Part shown: in pieces, positions 27,001 through 34,914 of the stretch | Layout: the number at the start of each line of letters is the position of its first letter | Position numbering within the stretch: the stretch's first letter is position 1 | Origin: Microbulbifer harenosus | Lineage (GTDB): Bacteria; Pseudomonadota; Gammaproteobacteria; Pseudomonadales; Cellvibrionaceae | Direction: 5' to 3' | DNA: 64,000 nucleotides | Assembly (NCBI RefSeq): GCF_005771435.1 | Contig: NZ_VANI01000008.1 | Span: 1-64,000 of the forward strand | The notes under the pieces: generated by a model | Seen by the model: only the letters and a program-made list of their open reading frames with translations | Database searches by the model: none | Told to the model about the DNA's origin: nothing | Program-made: the position numbers and the translations under genes

Positions 27001-27614
27001 CAGGCGCTGTTATCGTATACGCGGTGGCTGTCTTGGGTCGTATAGCGCCCAGCGGTATCAATCAGCACCGCGTCGTTGGTAAACCACCAATCGCAGTTGC
27101 GTGTGCCTCCGACGCCACCCAGTGCTTCCTTGCCATGACTACGGGCGAGCGGAAACTCCAGGCCGGAGTTAACCAGTGCCGTAGTTTTTCCCGAACCGGG
27201 AGGACCGATGATGATGTACCAGGGCAGCTGGTACAGCGAAACCTTGCCGCGGTGAGACTTGAAACGCGCTTTGCGCAACACCTGCATGGCTTCGCGAAAG
27301 CGCTCGGACAACGCTGCCAGTTCTTCCTGGCTGCGCTCCTGGTCGGGGTCCTGCTCCTCCTCCTTTGAAGATTCAATACTCTCGATCAGCGCCTGGTTCT
27401 GGCGCCGCTCCACCAGCCACTGGCTCAGGTTCCACACCAGCCAGATCGCAAACAGAAAAACGATGATGGTGATACGCACACCGCTGGACAGTGTGGCGTT
27501 GTCACTGCCGAATTTTATGTAGTCGGCACCGAACCAGATCAGCAGCGACAGGGCGGAAAGCCCCATCAGCCCGAGTACCCATTTATTGGCAAAAAAATTG
27601 GCCAAGCGTTTCAT
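24075..27614 (-). CDS. tssM: TssM (IcmF), inner-membrane complex protein
   Basis: About 1179 residues. Two N-terminal membrane helices (WVLGLMGLSALSLLIWFGADYI; IIVFLFAIWLVWNLSQW) precede a cytosolic NTPase domain with Walker A GPPGSGKT and a third helix (ATSAAVFVGALFLWTGSLA). A large periplasmic region follows, ending in the DUF1215/IcmF_C-type domain (FEGDWAWYRLLLNSE). TssM spans the envelope with TssL and TssJ. Start ATG 27614 (MKRLANFF) is preferred because GGAG sits 6 nt upstream; an upstream start at 27638 is possible. Confidence 0.95.
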   Translation of the reverse strand: MKRLANFFANKWVLGLMGLSALSLLIWFGADYIKFGSDNATLSSGVRITIIVFLFAIWLVWNLSQWLVERRQNQALIESIESSKEEEQDPDQERSQEELAALSERFREAMQVLRKARFKSHRGKVSLYQLPWYIIIGPPGSGKTTALVNSGLEFPLARSHGKEALGGVGGTRNCDWWFTNDAVLIDTAGRYTTQDSHRVYDNSAWKAFLDLLQRYRRRRPINGVLVAISLQDLMVQTTEQRIHQAKTIRSRINELQQQLGIRFPIYLTFTKCDLVAGFSEFFDNLSQAEREQVWGVSFPEETSAAAGAPIEDFAREFRALIERLNQRVLWRVHQERNVERRALLQGFPARMEGLQTVLCDFVKQTFSPNRYDTVPMVRGVYFTSGTQEGSPIDRMMATVSADFGLERDAAQKFQGVGKSYFLHRLLKDVIFPEADLVGVNRKLESATRWLRGAVYATSAAVFVGALFLWTGSLAQNRLYMGEVRDKVAEFERVRTELGARRVAPQDSLRMLEPLYTASRVYQKEEHPWLNNLGLYDDRVDAAADALYQQQLKQTFLPALLRMVESDLSRFDSSDPALPHTLKTYLMFFTPDKRDLTVLTEYFSAGWARQLPGEAAKQEQLLAHVQRLFETPLPENLQPNERVVASARQQLRRIPVPQRLYAQMQRSDFGTTEIDLYGEVGGDTAQLFGIDPSDRRFRIPYLYTKAGYKELEFGADSPLLDQLAEERWIYGGDLSGEDFSDEDREKLGEEVKRIYLSEYQQRWQQFLGGFSIRGFQSTAQALDVLSKLSDPVYSPLLAIAEITADNTSLTARPQLPADASGVALPVSSNTRRLGAAAVSGAAGALAEQFQPTIVDLRFEELQRLTRSEKGRPARIQEYLTAVNQVQEYLAEIDSGVDPNEVAFGKAKARFSGASDAIKQLRIKAANAPAPVDRWLEEVADGSWSLVMAKAKQHVDKVWREQVYGAYSRSLADRFPLRTNVELDAPVLEFNNFFKPGGVEQQFVQQYLKPFVDTRSWKVKSLEGRSLGISAGAIAQMQRAERIRKTLFSAGEQAGYEFRIEPTKLDSGVRLFALELGGQRVPYSHGPRTSSKLDWKGGESNRVRIIFEDLNETIHRQHFEGDWAWYRLLLNSELERGRSSNEYLVTFRESGRTAQFRLSSSGANNPFDHTLLAGYRCPQVL

Positions 27615-27666
27615 GCAATGCTCCAGATCCCGACGCATTTACCACCGGGACAATCAATTCCCGCGT

Positions 27667-28521
27667 TCAGCGCGGCTCGGCAAAGTTTTCCGGGTCTTTA
27701 TCCGCCAGCATGCGGATTTCTGTCGCCACCGGTGTCGCGCTGTGATACAGCCACCAGCGGTAACCGCTGAAGGTGACAGTCAGTACACCTAACACCACGC
27801 TGGCAATTACCCACAATGGGATGTACTGAATCAGGCGTGTTTTGCGCTCCACACAACCCTTCCAGCGCGGGGAGAGGTCACGCTCCATCTCCGGGCGATG
27901 GTTTTCAATGGTGCGGTAGAGGTTCTCGCGAATCTGCTCCAACTGTTCGTAGCCCCGCTGTACCAGCCGGTACTTGCCCTGGAAACCAAGGCTCAGACAC
28001 AGATAGAAAAGCTCAAGCAACTGCAAGTGAGAACCAGGTGTTTCCAGAGTGCGCTGCAGGATCAGGAAACATTTTTCTCCGCCGAACGTTTCCTTGTGGA
28101 ACAGGCTCAATAGCGAATGCTGGCTCCAGCCGCTGGCGGCGCCCCAGGGGGTGGACAGTACGATTTCATCCACCACGCTGCACAACAGATAGCGCGCGGT
28201 CAGTACTGTCTCCGGCGTCAGTGACAACTGTTTGGCCTCACGTTCGAAGTTCTGAATCTCGCGTGTAAGGCGCTTGTGCAGATCCGGTACATTGTTGTGG
28301 TTCATGGTGCTGCGCAGTTTGACAATCGCCCCCAGCAGCTTGGACGCAGCAGAGATCAGCGGATTCAGGCTGTTGCGGATTCGCAGTTCCGCGGCGCCAT
28401 CACCCGCAGGCATTCCCTGCGGCGGCACCGGTTGTTGGCCGCGTCCGCCTGCGGCCCCGGGTGTCGGGATCATTATGGTGCGATCGCCCGCACTCAGCGG
28501 CGTATAGGCATCATTGCTCAT
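27667..28521 (-). CDS. tssL: TssL (DotU/IcmH), inner-membrane complex protein
   Basis: 284 residues. The N-terminus is low-complexity, the cytoplasmic DotU domain follows (LLCSVVDEIVLSTPWGAASGWSQHSLLSLFHKETFGGEKCF, LELFYLCLSLGFQGKYRL), and there is a C-terminal membrane anchor (IPLWVIASVVLGVLTVTFSG). No peptidoglycan-binding OmpA domain follows, so it is the short form. Two bp separate it from tssK. Confidence 0.95.
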   Translation of the reverse strand: MSNDAYTPLSAGDRTIMIPTPGAAGGRGQQPVPPQGMPAGDGAAELRIRNSLNPLISAASKLLGAIVKLRSTMNHNNVPDLHKRLTREIQNFEREAKQLSLTPETVLTARYLLCSVVDEIVLSTPWGAASGWSQHSLLSLFHKETFGGEKCFLILQRTLETPGSHLQLLELFYLCLSLGFQGKYRLVQRGYEQLEQIRENLYRTIENHRPEMERDLSPRWKGCVERKTRLIQYIPLWVIASVVLGVLTVTFSGYRWWLYHSATPVATEIRMLADKDPENFAEPR

Positions 28522-28523
28522 GT

Positions 28524-29861
28524 TCAGTTATTCCTGATTGCCCACAATTCCATATTCAACCCGGGAAACTCCGCACCGAGATGAACCGCGAAACCACCGG
28601 AGCGTTGCATCGCCTGCCACAGTTCGCCGGTACGCTCGATCTCGAAGTAGGTAAAACCCGCGTGATAGGGAATCTGACGCGGTGCCACCGGCAGCGCGCG
28701 AATCGAAAGTCCTGGCAGCTGTGCCGAGATCAGTTCGCGAATAGCCTCCACCGGCGCCACCTTGGCCTGCCCGGGGAAACGGCTGCGGAGCAGGTCGCCG
28801 GGCATATCCGCCTTTGCGGCCATGACGAAGCTGGCGCTCTTCACCAGCGATGGATCGGTAATCGGGGCGACGTATATTCCAAATTTGCGCTGCACCAGCT
28901 CCATCGGGATCGCGGTCTGCTCCAGCACCGTGGAGAGCGATTGACGCAGCGCGGAAAACAGCCCCGCGTAGCTCTGCTGCAGATTGTCGTGCGCGTAGCG
29001 TGGAATTTCCGGTGGGCGCTTGCTGGCGGAGGTGAAGGTGGACAGTTCGCCGGCCAGCTGCAGCAGCTCCAGGTACAGGCTGTGGGGATGCAGACGGGGC
29101 TGTGCGGTAATCTGCTTCAGCAGCGGTTCGAAGCGGTTGATCACCTGCAGTAACAAGTAGTCGGCAATTTCCGCGGAACCGCTGCGACCGCTGTCGCTGA
29201 GACGATGCCCAAGCGCACTGCCGCGATGATCCAGCAGCCCTTTCACTTCCTCGATATACGCCTTGATCACCGCCGAGGCATCGGTATTCAGTAGCGGCGG
29301 GATAAACTCCGCATCCAGTTCCGCCGGTTTTTCCGGCTGGCGCTCGCGAATACGTGCAATGCCGATGGCCGCATAACCACTCAGGTCGTCACTGCCGAGC
29401 TTGAGACAGGTGCGCAGTTTTCCCACCTGGATTCTCGCCGCCTCTCCGGAAATGGACGCGCTGTTGCGGGCATCAAAGTTACTGGCCTGATAGCGCGCCT
29501 GCGGGAAGTCCTCCTGGTCGCGCACCGACTCCTGACTGCCCGGGCGTTTCATCGGAATACAGAGATACACCACCTCGTCGCGAGTGTTGACCGGTACGTC
29601 CAGTACATTGGGCAATTGTTCGTGTTCCGGTGCCAGCACCGGCGTTCCGTCCGGAAAAATGCCACTCACTCGCGACACGGAAACTTTACCCATAGCCAGC
29701 GGTTCGCTGTCAATCGCCAGTTCCAGCAGCCCCCAGGTGTAGGGCCCAAGGGCGCCCACTCTGGCCTCCACCAGTTGTTCCAGATACCGGTCCTGCTGCT
29801 GGAAATGCTGGGGCCGCAGGAACATGCCCTCGCTCCAGATAACCTTGTTGTTCGCCGACAT
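28524..29861 (-). CDS. tssK: TssK, baseplate-membrane complex connector
   Basis: 445 residues starting MSANNKVIWSEGMFLRPQHFQQQDRYLEQLVEAR, the diagnostic TssK opening. The rest follows the family, including PLGWHLGAEFPGLNMELWAIR-like closing residues. TssK links the wedge (TssEFG) to TssL/TssM. AAGGA precedes the ATG. Confidence 0.96.
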   Translation of the reverse strand: MSANNKVIWSEGMFLRPQHFQQQDRYLEQLVEARVGALGPYTWGLLELAIDSEPLAMGKVSVSRVSGIFPDGTPVLAPEHEQLPNVLDVPVNTRDEVVYLCIPMKRPGSQESVRDQEDFPQARYQASNFDARNSASISGEAARIQVGKLRTCLKLGSDDLSGYAAIGIARIRERQPEKPAELDAEFIPPLLNTDASAVIKAYIEEVKGLLDHRGSALGHRLSDSGRSGSAEIADYLLLQVINRFEPLLKQITAQPRLHPHSLYLELLQLAGELSTFTSASKRPPEIPRYAHDNLQQSYAGLFSALRQSLSTVLEQTAIPMELVQRKFGIYVAPITDPSLVKSASFVMAAKADMPGDLLRSRFPGQAKVAPVEAIRELISAQLPGLSIRALPVAPRQIPYHAGFTYFEIERTGELWQAMQRSGGFAVHLGAEFPGLNMELWAIRNN

Positions 29862-29943
29862 ACGCTGTCCTTGTTGCGGCGCCAGGCAATTGCCTTGCGG
29901 ATTTATTGTCTGTGGGGATGAAATCTGGCCGGAGCCGTCTCCG

Positions 29944-30525
29944 CTACTGCGCCTTGCGCAGGCGTTCGTATTCGGCGCTGGAGATTGTTACGGTATCTTC
30001 TTTTTTCTTCTTGGTGTTTGCCGCCGTCGACCGGCGACGCATATCCAGTGCTTCGGTAGAAGCCATGCGCGTACCCGCGAGAGAAATCGCATAGGTATTT
30101 TTCTTGTGATCGGTGATCGGCAGCAACATCAGCGCATCCGCCTGCTGATACTGGACGAATTCCGCCAGCAGACCGATATATTTCACTTCCGGGGTCAGCG
30201 CCAACTGTTCGATACGCTGCTCACCGGGGGCAAACTCTTTCAGTATGACGGTGTCGATCAGATCCTTGCCAAGACGCGACTGAGCGTTTTCATATAGATT
30301 GAGAAATTCCTCGCGAGAAAACTGCCGGTCATCTGCGAGCATAAACACTCTCAAAACTACCGGTGAAGCACGACCGTCGCTATCCGGGTTCACATCGCTT
30401 GCGATGTTGACATCCAGCGCCAGGCTCGTGTCCAGATTCAGGGTGCGGCGGGTTGTCTGACAGGCGCTGAGCGCAATGGCAAGTAGCGACACCAGCAATA
30501 ATTGCAACAGTTTTTGTATATTCAC
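29944..30525 (-). CDS. tssJ: TssJ, outer-membrane lipoprotein
   Basis: 193 residues. The signal peptide ends in a lipobox LSAC with Cys22. The mature part shows the TssJ transthyretin-like pattern: NPDSDGRASPVVLRVFML, FLNLYENAQSRLGKDLI, KYIGLLAEFVQYQQAD. It carries a charged Lys-rich C-terminal extension (STAANTKKKKEDTVTISSAEYERLRKAQ) beyond the usual fold. The start is GTG 30525 with GGAGG upstream. It anchors the trans-envelope complex to the outer membrane via TssM. Confidence 0.93.
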   Translation of the reverse strand: MNIQKLLQLLLVSLLAIALSACQTTRRTLNLDTSLALDVNIASDVNPDSDGRASPVVLRVFMLADDRQFSREEFLNLYENAQSRLGKDLIDTVILKEFAPGEQRIEQLALTPEVKYIGLLAEFVQYQQADALMLLPITDHKKNTYAISLAGTRMASTEALDMRRRSTAANTKKKKEDTVTISSAEYERLRKAQ

Positions 30526-30645
30526 ATTGGCCTCCGGTTTCGGTTGGTTGCCGCGGCCACCGCCGGCGACATTTCGGTCTTCAATTTTTTACTACAGGTT
30601 TCCCACGCCATTTGTTCGGCTGCGCTATGTCCGTGTGCACCACAG

Positions 30646-32385
30646 TCAGGTTTTGCTGAAACTGCGCGCGTTCTTCAGTTCTGAAAGCTGACTTTCATAA
30701 GTAGATGCAAATTCATCGCCGAACAGTTTTCGGTAGCAGGCGTCGGGATCGCTCACCATGTCTTTGTACATTTCTACGAAGTATTCCCAGTTGCGCGCGC
30801 TTTTGCTGGCGAATACACCTCCCTGACTACCGCTGCGTCGCACCATTTGTTCCGGGTTGAAAAATCGCAACATGGCCTCGTAACCGGCACGCATCCCTGC
30901 AAGTACTGCCACCTGGTGATCGGACAGATCGTCGAAACTGTCGCGCACGGCTTCGACCGGCGCCATGAATGCACCATTGCCGGAAAACATGACACCCAGA
31001 GCATCGCGCGCGGTGGCGCTGAATTTCAGCGGGTTGTTGGCTTCGGTTTGGATCATGGTGCGCTGTACACGCAACTCATTTTTTATGCTGGTACGCGCGC
31101 GCAGCAGATCAATCAGCCTGGATACGGCCTCCTCCACGATTTCCGCACTCTGCTGATCCAGTTGCCGGCTCTGCTCTGTGGTCAGTGTCAGTCCCAGTTT
31201 CTCCGCCAGTGCCGCGCTCGCGGCAGACTGGGTCAGACCGGTAACCTGCGGTTGCGGTTGCGGTTGCGGTTGCGGTTGCGGTTGCGGTTGCGGTTGCGGT
31301 TGCGGAGCCTGCACGGTACCGGGCAGCGGGGCAAACTGCTGCGAGGCCCCTGCAAAACCCGCGGGCGGGGGCACCGCATTGGGCGCAGATACTGCTGGCG
31401 TCTCTGGCGCGATGACCGGCGCCGGCGCCGCGGGCATATCAAATCCCGGCGCGCCCTGGACCTGTTCACCGGCCAGGGCGGAAAAAGATTCCGCAAAGGG
31501 GTTGTGCGGAGCCGGCGCCGGGGCTGCCGCCGGTGCCGGGGCGGGCGCCGCGGGAGGCTCAGCCAGCATATCGGCGAAGGGATTGGCCTCGGGCGCTGGC
31601 GTCACGGGTGGCTGCGCAGGCGCCGGGGCCTTCGCACTGAACTGCATGGCGTGGCTGTGTGCGGGCGCGTGATCCTCCCCGCTCCCGTCCTTCCACCAGG
31701 CGTCATCATCGCTCCATGTATTCATTGGTGCGGGTCTGTGGCCACTGTCGAAACCACCCAGTGGATCGAAGCTACTACCGGCACCACTCGACGGCGTGTT
31801 CAGCGCCTGCAGCGGATCGGTTGGCGATTCCTGCCCGAGAAAATTGTCAAATGAGTCCGCAGACTGGCCGGATACCAGGTACCCCCATTCGCCGGTCGGA
31901 CTCTTGTCGGCATTACCCGAAGGTTCGAGCCAACTGTCCAGCTGCTGCGCCTCCTGGGCACTCTGCATCTTTGCCGCGGCCGCGGAGCTGAAGGTGGTGC
32001 GATCGGCGCTATCGAGGAAGTCCGCACTGCCAAGCCCTACTTGCAGGCCGCTATTCTGCTGTGGCTGACGGATGCTCACCTTTAGCTGGTAGTCGCCTAC
32101 GGAGATGACGTCACCGTCATTAAGTGGCGCGCGATTTCCCTTACCCAGCGGTTCGCCAGACTGATTCAGATAAGTGCCATTGGTACTCTGGTCCACCAGG
32201 AAGTACTGATTGCCGGAGAAGGCTATTTCCCCATGGCGCGACGACACTACTCTCTGCGGATCGGGCAATACCCAGTCGTTGTTGTCGGCGCGACCAAAAC
32301 TCCCGCCGTCCGCTTTGAACAGTTTGGTGTGTTTGAGCATGTTGGCGCCATCGGGGTCGGCAACCACGGAGAGCAGCAGGTCCAT
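30646..32385 (-). CDS. FHA-domain T6SS protein (TagH / ImpI type)
   Basis: About 579 residues from ATG 32385, which has GGAG nine bases upstream and follows the previous stop by 5 bp. The N-terminal FHA domain (about 10-95: FGRADNNDWVLPD, VSSRHGEIAF, DQSTNGTYLN) binds phosphothreonine. A long Pro/Ala/Gln-rich linker includes about ten Pro-Gln dipeptides encoded by a hexanucleotide tandem repeat. The C-terminal type-VI FHA-specific domain reads ARTSIKNELRVQRTMIQTEANNPLKFSATARDALGVMF. It is the likely substrate of PpkA and is dephosphorylated by PppA, by analogy with Fha1 of Pseudomonas. Confidence 0.92.
   Translation of the reverse strand: MDLLLSVVADPDGANMLKHTKLFKADGGSFGRADNNDWVLPDPQRVVSSRHGEIAFSGNQYFLVDQSTNGTYLNQSGEPLGKGNRAPLNDGDVISVGDYQLKVSIRQPQQNSGLQVGLGSADFLDSADRTTFSSAAAAKMQSAQEAQQLDSWLEPSGNADKSPTGEWGYLVSGQSADSFDNFLGQESPTDPLQALNTPSSGAGSSFDPLGGFDSGHRPAPMNTWSDDDAWWKDGSGEDHAPAHSHAMQFSAKAPAPAQPPVTPAPEANPFADMLAEPPAAPAPAPAAAPAPAPHNPFAESFSALAGEQVQGAPGFDMPAAPAPVIAPETPAVSAPNAVPPPAGFAGASQQFAPLPGTVQAPQPQPQPQPQPQPQPQPQPQVTGLTQSAASAALAEKLGLTLTTEQSRQLDQQSAEIVEEAVSRLIDLLRARTSIKNELRVQRTMIQTEANNPLKFSATARDALGVMFSGNGAFMAPVEAVRDSFDDLSDHQVAVLAGMRAGYEAMLRFFNPEQMVRRSGSQGGVFASKSARNWEYFVEMYKDMVSDPDACYRKLFGDEFASTYESQLSELKNARSFSKT
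31247..31305 (-). repeat. Hexanucleotide tandem repeat (about 9.8 x TGCGGT) inside the FHA gene
   Basis: Nine full units TGCGGT plus a partial unit, encoding an alternating Pro-Gln run on the minus strand. Gain or loss of units changes linker length by two residues without a frameshift. Confidence 0.9.
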
Positions 32386-32390
32386 ATCAC

Positions 32391-33917
32391 TCAGCTCCAG
32401 GGCCCTTTGAGCGGCGTTCCGCACAGGGATTGCAATTTCGGCAGCAGAATTTCATCGCGCCCCTGCACCGAGCGCAGGGTGCAAAGCCCCGCGGCCTGGA
32501 AGCGCGCGGCGCCGCGGTCGGTCATCAGAGCTTCGGCACAGGGGGTCATCCACTTGCCCTGAGGCAGATTGCGCAGATGCAGTGGCAAGTCGCCATAGTG
32601 GGCGGCGCCCACACCGCTGGGCCGGCCCGCGGTCACATACTCCCGGCACAAAGAAAGCGCCAGCAGATAGGCGCCATTGCCCCACAGGTAGTACTGGTGG
32701 CCGAGCTCGGGGGTAAGTTCTTCGAAGGCGAAGGCTTCGGTGCTTGAGGTATCTGCGCCGTAGGGAAGGCGCAGCATAAAACGGGGCGCAGCCAGGGCAA
32801 TGTGCTCACAGGATTGGTATTCCCGCAGCGCCTGCCAGCTTTCTGCAAAGTCTGCGGCAAAGGGATAGTGCCAGTCGTCCGGGTCCATGGAGCCGGCCAG
32901 GCTCGCGCAACCCGCCAACCGGCTGTCGCCACCCAGAACAACAGCACTGCCGGCGGCCTCGGCCATGGTGGCGAGGTCGATCAGCATATGCAGATCACGC
33001 TCCTCGTCGGTCACATAAAAGTCACCGAGAATCAGATTGTAGGGGCCACCGCCCGCGACCGCCTCCCGCGACACCAGGCACTGGAACAGCTGCGACTGCT
33101 CAAGGTCGCTCTCCGCCTGCGCCAGATCGGCAAGGATTTCTTCCTTGCTGATATCAATGACGTGCAGCTCCAGCCCCGGGTGATCCTCCAGCCGGCGCAA
33201 CAGCAGGTGCAGGCTCCGCCAGCTGGCCTCGGTCTGACGGAAATCGCTGTGGTGCATGATCTTGCGCATGGCTTCCGACGCGGCCTGGGCGACCGCGTTC
33301 AAGTACGCCCCTTGATTGGCATCCGGTCTCGCCTGCACATAGGGCGCGACAATATCCTTGATGAGCTGATCTATCTGCCCCTCAGCACTCTGCCGGTACT
33401 GATGGCGGTAGGTTTCGCCGGAGAGGATGGCATCCAGCATGGAGCGCGCAGGGTCGCTACCGGCCGACGTCTCGCAGGATTGATCCAGTGCGCGAAGCTC
33501 AGGGCTCCACTGGCGGATTTCCTCCGCGGCGCGCGCGAATTCCGCAGGAGACAGCAACTGCTTTTCCAGCTCGATAAATTGGCGAAACAACGGGACCCGC
33601 TGATAGAGATAATCCGGATGCAGGTCATCGAATTCCAGCAGCCACAAGGGTTCATCCATCAGTGGTAACTGCACGCCCACCCGCAGGCGTTCGAACAGCG
33701 CGTCAAAATTGTCTTTGCGCAGACGATACGCTGGTCTCCGGGCGATGGTTTGCGGTTCGAACTGCTGGCGGCTGGCGCGGCCGCTGAAATCCCCAAGGAT
33801 GGCAACCTTCAGGCGATTGCCATCCAACCTGACACCATCACGTGCGTCATTTCCCTGTGGTATTGCGGAGGGTTCGCCAAAAATGGCACTCCCGGTGCTT
33901 GTTGTTGCCCGGTTCAT
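32391..33917 (-). CDS. TssB-TssC-like fusion protein (third sheath-type paralog of the cluster)
   Basis: 508 residues. Residues about 35-130 resemble the TssB/VipA type N-terminus (RLKVAILGDFSGRASRQQFE, DNFDALFERLRVGVQL, FDDLHPDYLYQRVPLFRQFIELEKQLL). Residues about 180-508 resemble TssC: TEASWRSLHLLLRRLEDHP (near 230), GGGPYNLILGDFYVTDEERDL, APRFMLRLPYGADTSSTEAF, YYLWGNGAYLLALSL. It overlaps the preceding transposase-like gene by ATGA and is 5 bp before the FHA gene, so it belongs to the T6SS operon. Long TssC-like proteins of this kind exist in other T6SS loci without a known role. A sheath initiator, cap or inhibitor are all possible; this is inference. Confidence 0.8.
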   Translation of the reverse strand: MNRATTSTGSAIFGEPSAIPQGNDARDGVRLDGNRLKVAILGDFSGRASRQQFEPQTIARRPAYRLRKDNFDALFERLRVGVQLPLMDEPLWLLEFDDLHPDYLYQRVPLFRQFIELEKQLLSPAEFARAAEEIRQWSPELRALDQSCETSAGSDPARSMLDAILSGETYRHQYRQSAEGQIDQLIKDIVAPYVQARPDANQGAYLNAVAQAASEAMRKIMHHSDFRQTEASWRSLHLLLRRLEDHPGLELHVIDISKEEILADLAQAESDLEQSQLFQCLVSREAVAGGGPYNLILGDFYVTDEERDLHMLIDLATMAEAAGSAVVLGGDSRLAGCASLAGSMDPDDWHYPFAADFAESWQALREYQSCEHIALAAPRFMLRLPYGADTSSTEAFAFEELTPELGHQYYLWGNGAYLLALSLCREYVTAGRPSGVGAAHYGDLPLHLRNLPQGKWMTPCAEALMTDRGAARFQAAGLCTLRSVQGRDEILLPKLQSLCGTPLKGPWS

Positions 33918-34708
33918 ATTCCTGGTTCCATCTCAATGGCGGCCGCTTTTTTATCATTGCGATCAGCGCCAGACTCCCTGTTTTCCGACAGGCGGGCTGT
34001 CGGCTTTGCCGATGTCTTTTTCACATTTTTTTTCGGCCGTCCGCGCTTCAGCGGGCGCACCCGCTGATTGGCGATCTGCTCGATCTTGTCTTTGAACACA
34101 TCGCCGCCCAGCACCTGCCCAAGCTTGATGGTTTCGGCGATGTATTCGAGCAACCTGCGGTCAAAGCGGTAACGGAAGAGCTTGCGGTAGGCCTCGGCGC
34201 GCGCGCGCGGTGTCTCGCCAAGCTCGAGATACAAGCGGTGATCCGTTATCACATCACTGGCTTCACTGCTGGCGTGGTGATTGAAACTGGACCAGATATA
34301 AGCACCGAGGGAATCCGCAAGCCCGAGATACAGCGGGCGCAGCTCAACATAACGGTAACAAGTCAGCAGGTAAGCATCGGAGTCAATCAGGCTCGACTTG
34401 TAACGCCCCGCCCACAAGGTGCCGGAGCGCCGGTAACGATGGTTTACAAACTGCACGTAGCGCCGCCCGAGTGACTGCATCATCGATGGGATGCCCTCCG
34501 GCACCCGCGGTGTGGCGATGATCTGAATCATGTTCGGCAGCAGCACATAGGCGTGAACTTCAACCCGATACTGGTCCGCCGCGCTGCGCAGGCTGGCCAG
34601 GTAAAACAGATAATCCTCATCGTCAAAAAAGCACGGCAGGTTATTGTGACCCACTTGCACTATATGCTGAGGAATATCAATCAGATTGAGTCTCGGAAGG
34701 CGAGGCAT
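33914..34708 (-). CDS. RAYT-like (REP-associated tyrosine transposase, Y1_Tnp) protein with a lost HUH motif
   Basis: 264 residues. The fold signature is clear: IPQHIVQVGHNNLPCFFDDEDYLFYLASL, then VHAYVLLPN, then RRYVQFVNHRYRRSGTLWAGRYKSSLI. In active relatives the second block reads HAYVLMPNHVHLL; here N59 is followed by Met-Ile-Gln, so both metal-binding histidines of the HUH pair are gone (positions 60 and 62). A Lys/Arg-rich C-terminal tail (RGRPKKNVKKTSAKP) has the look of an AT-hook. Its stop overlaps the next gene's start (ATGA), so it is the first gene of the T6SS operon rather than an inserted element. It is probably a domesticated nucleic-acid-binding protein, perhaps a regulator. 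Confidence 0.75.
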   Translation of the reverse strand: MPRLPRLNLIDIPQHIVQVGHNNLPCFFDDEDYLFYLASLRSAADQYRVEVHAYVLLPNMIQIIATPRVPEGIPSMMQSLGRRYVQFVNHRYRRSGTLWAGRYKSSLIDSDAYLLTCYRYVELRPLYLGLADSLGAYIWSSFNHHASSEASDVITDHRLYLELGETPRARAEAYRKLFRYRFDRRLLEYIAETIKLGQVLGGDVFKDKIEQIANQRVRPLKRGRPKKNVKKTSAKPTARLSENRESGADRNDKKAAAIEMEPGI

Positions 34709-34731
34709 CGTGCCAAAAATCCCTTTTTGAT

Positions 34732-34748
34732 TTGTACGTTCGTACCAA
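34732..34748. promoter_or_regulatory. GTAC-type palindrome upstream of the first T6SS block
   Basis: TTGTACGTTCGTACCAA is centred in the 206-bp divergent gap between the transposase-like gene and pppA, 24 bp before the former's ATG. It shares the (G)GTACG-N2-CGTACC core with 23250-23263. Its position over the promoter fits an operator. Confidence 0.5.
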
Positions 34749-34914
34749 TTGAAAATCCATCACCGGAAGGGATTGGCATTATTGCAAATGAATCAAAAAA
34801 AATTCAAACCTTCCGCGCTAGCAAGTTAACATTGCCATACCCTATCACCGGAATTTCGATCGCGAGCGGAACGGAATCTCGTTTTTCAGTACATGGCATG
34901 GAGCAGCGACAGAT

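Noticed and set aside
31247..31305. CRISPR-like array
   Set aside because: It is a spacerless hexamer tandem repeat inside a coding region.
33914..34708. Recent insertion of a transposon into the T6SS cluster
   Set aside because: No flanking repeats or hairpin ends; the gene is coupled to the next by ATGA and its catalytic motif is lost, which fits domestication instead.
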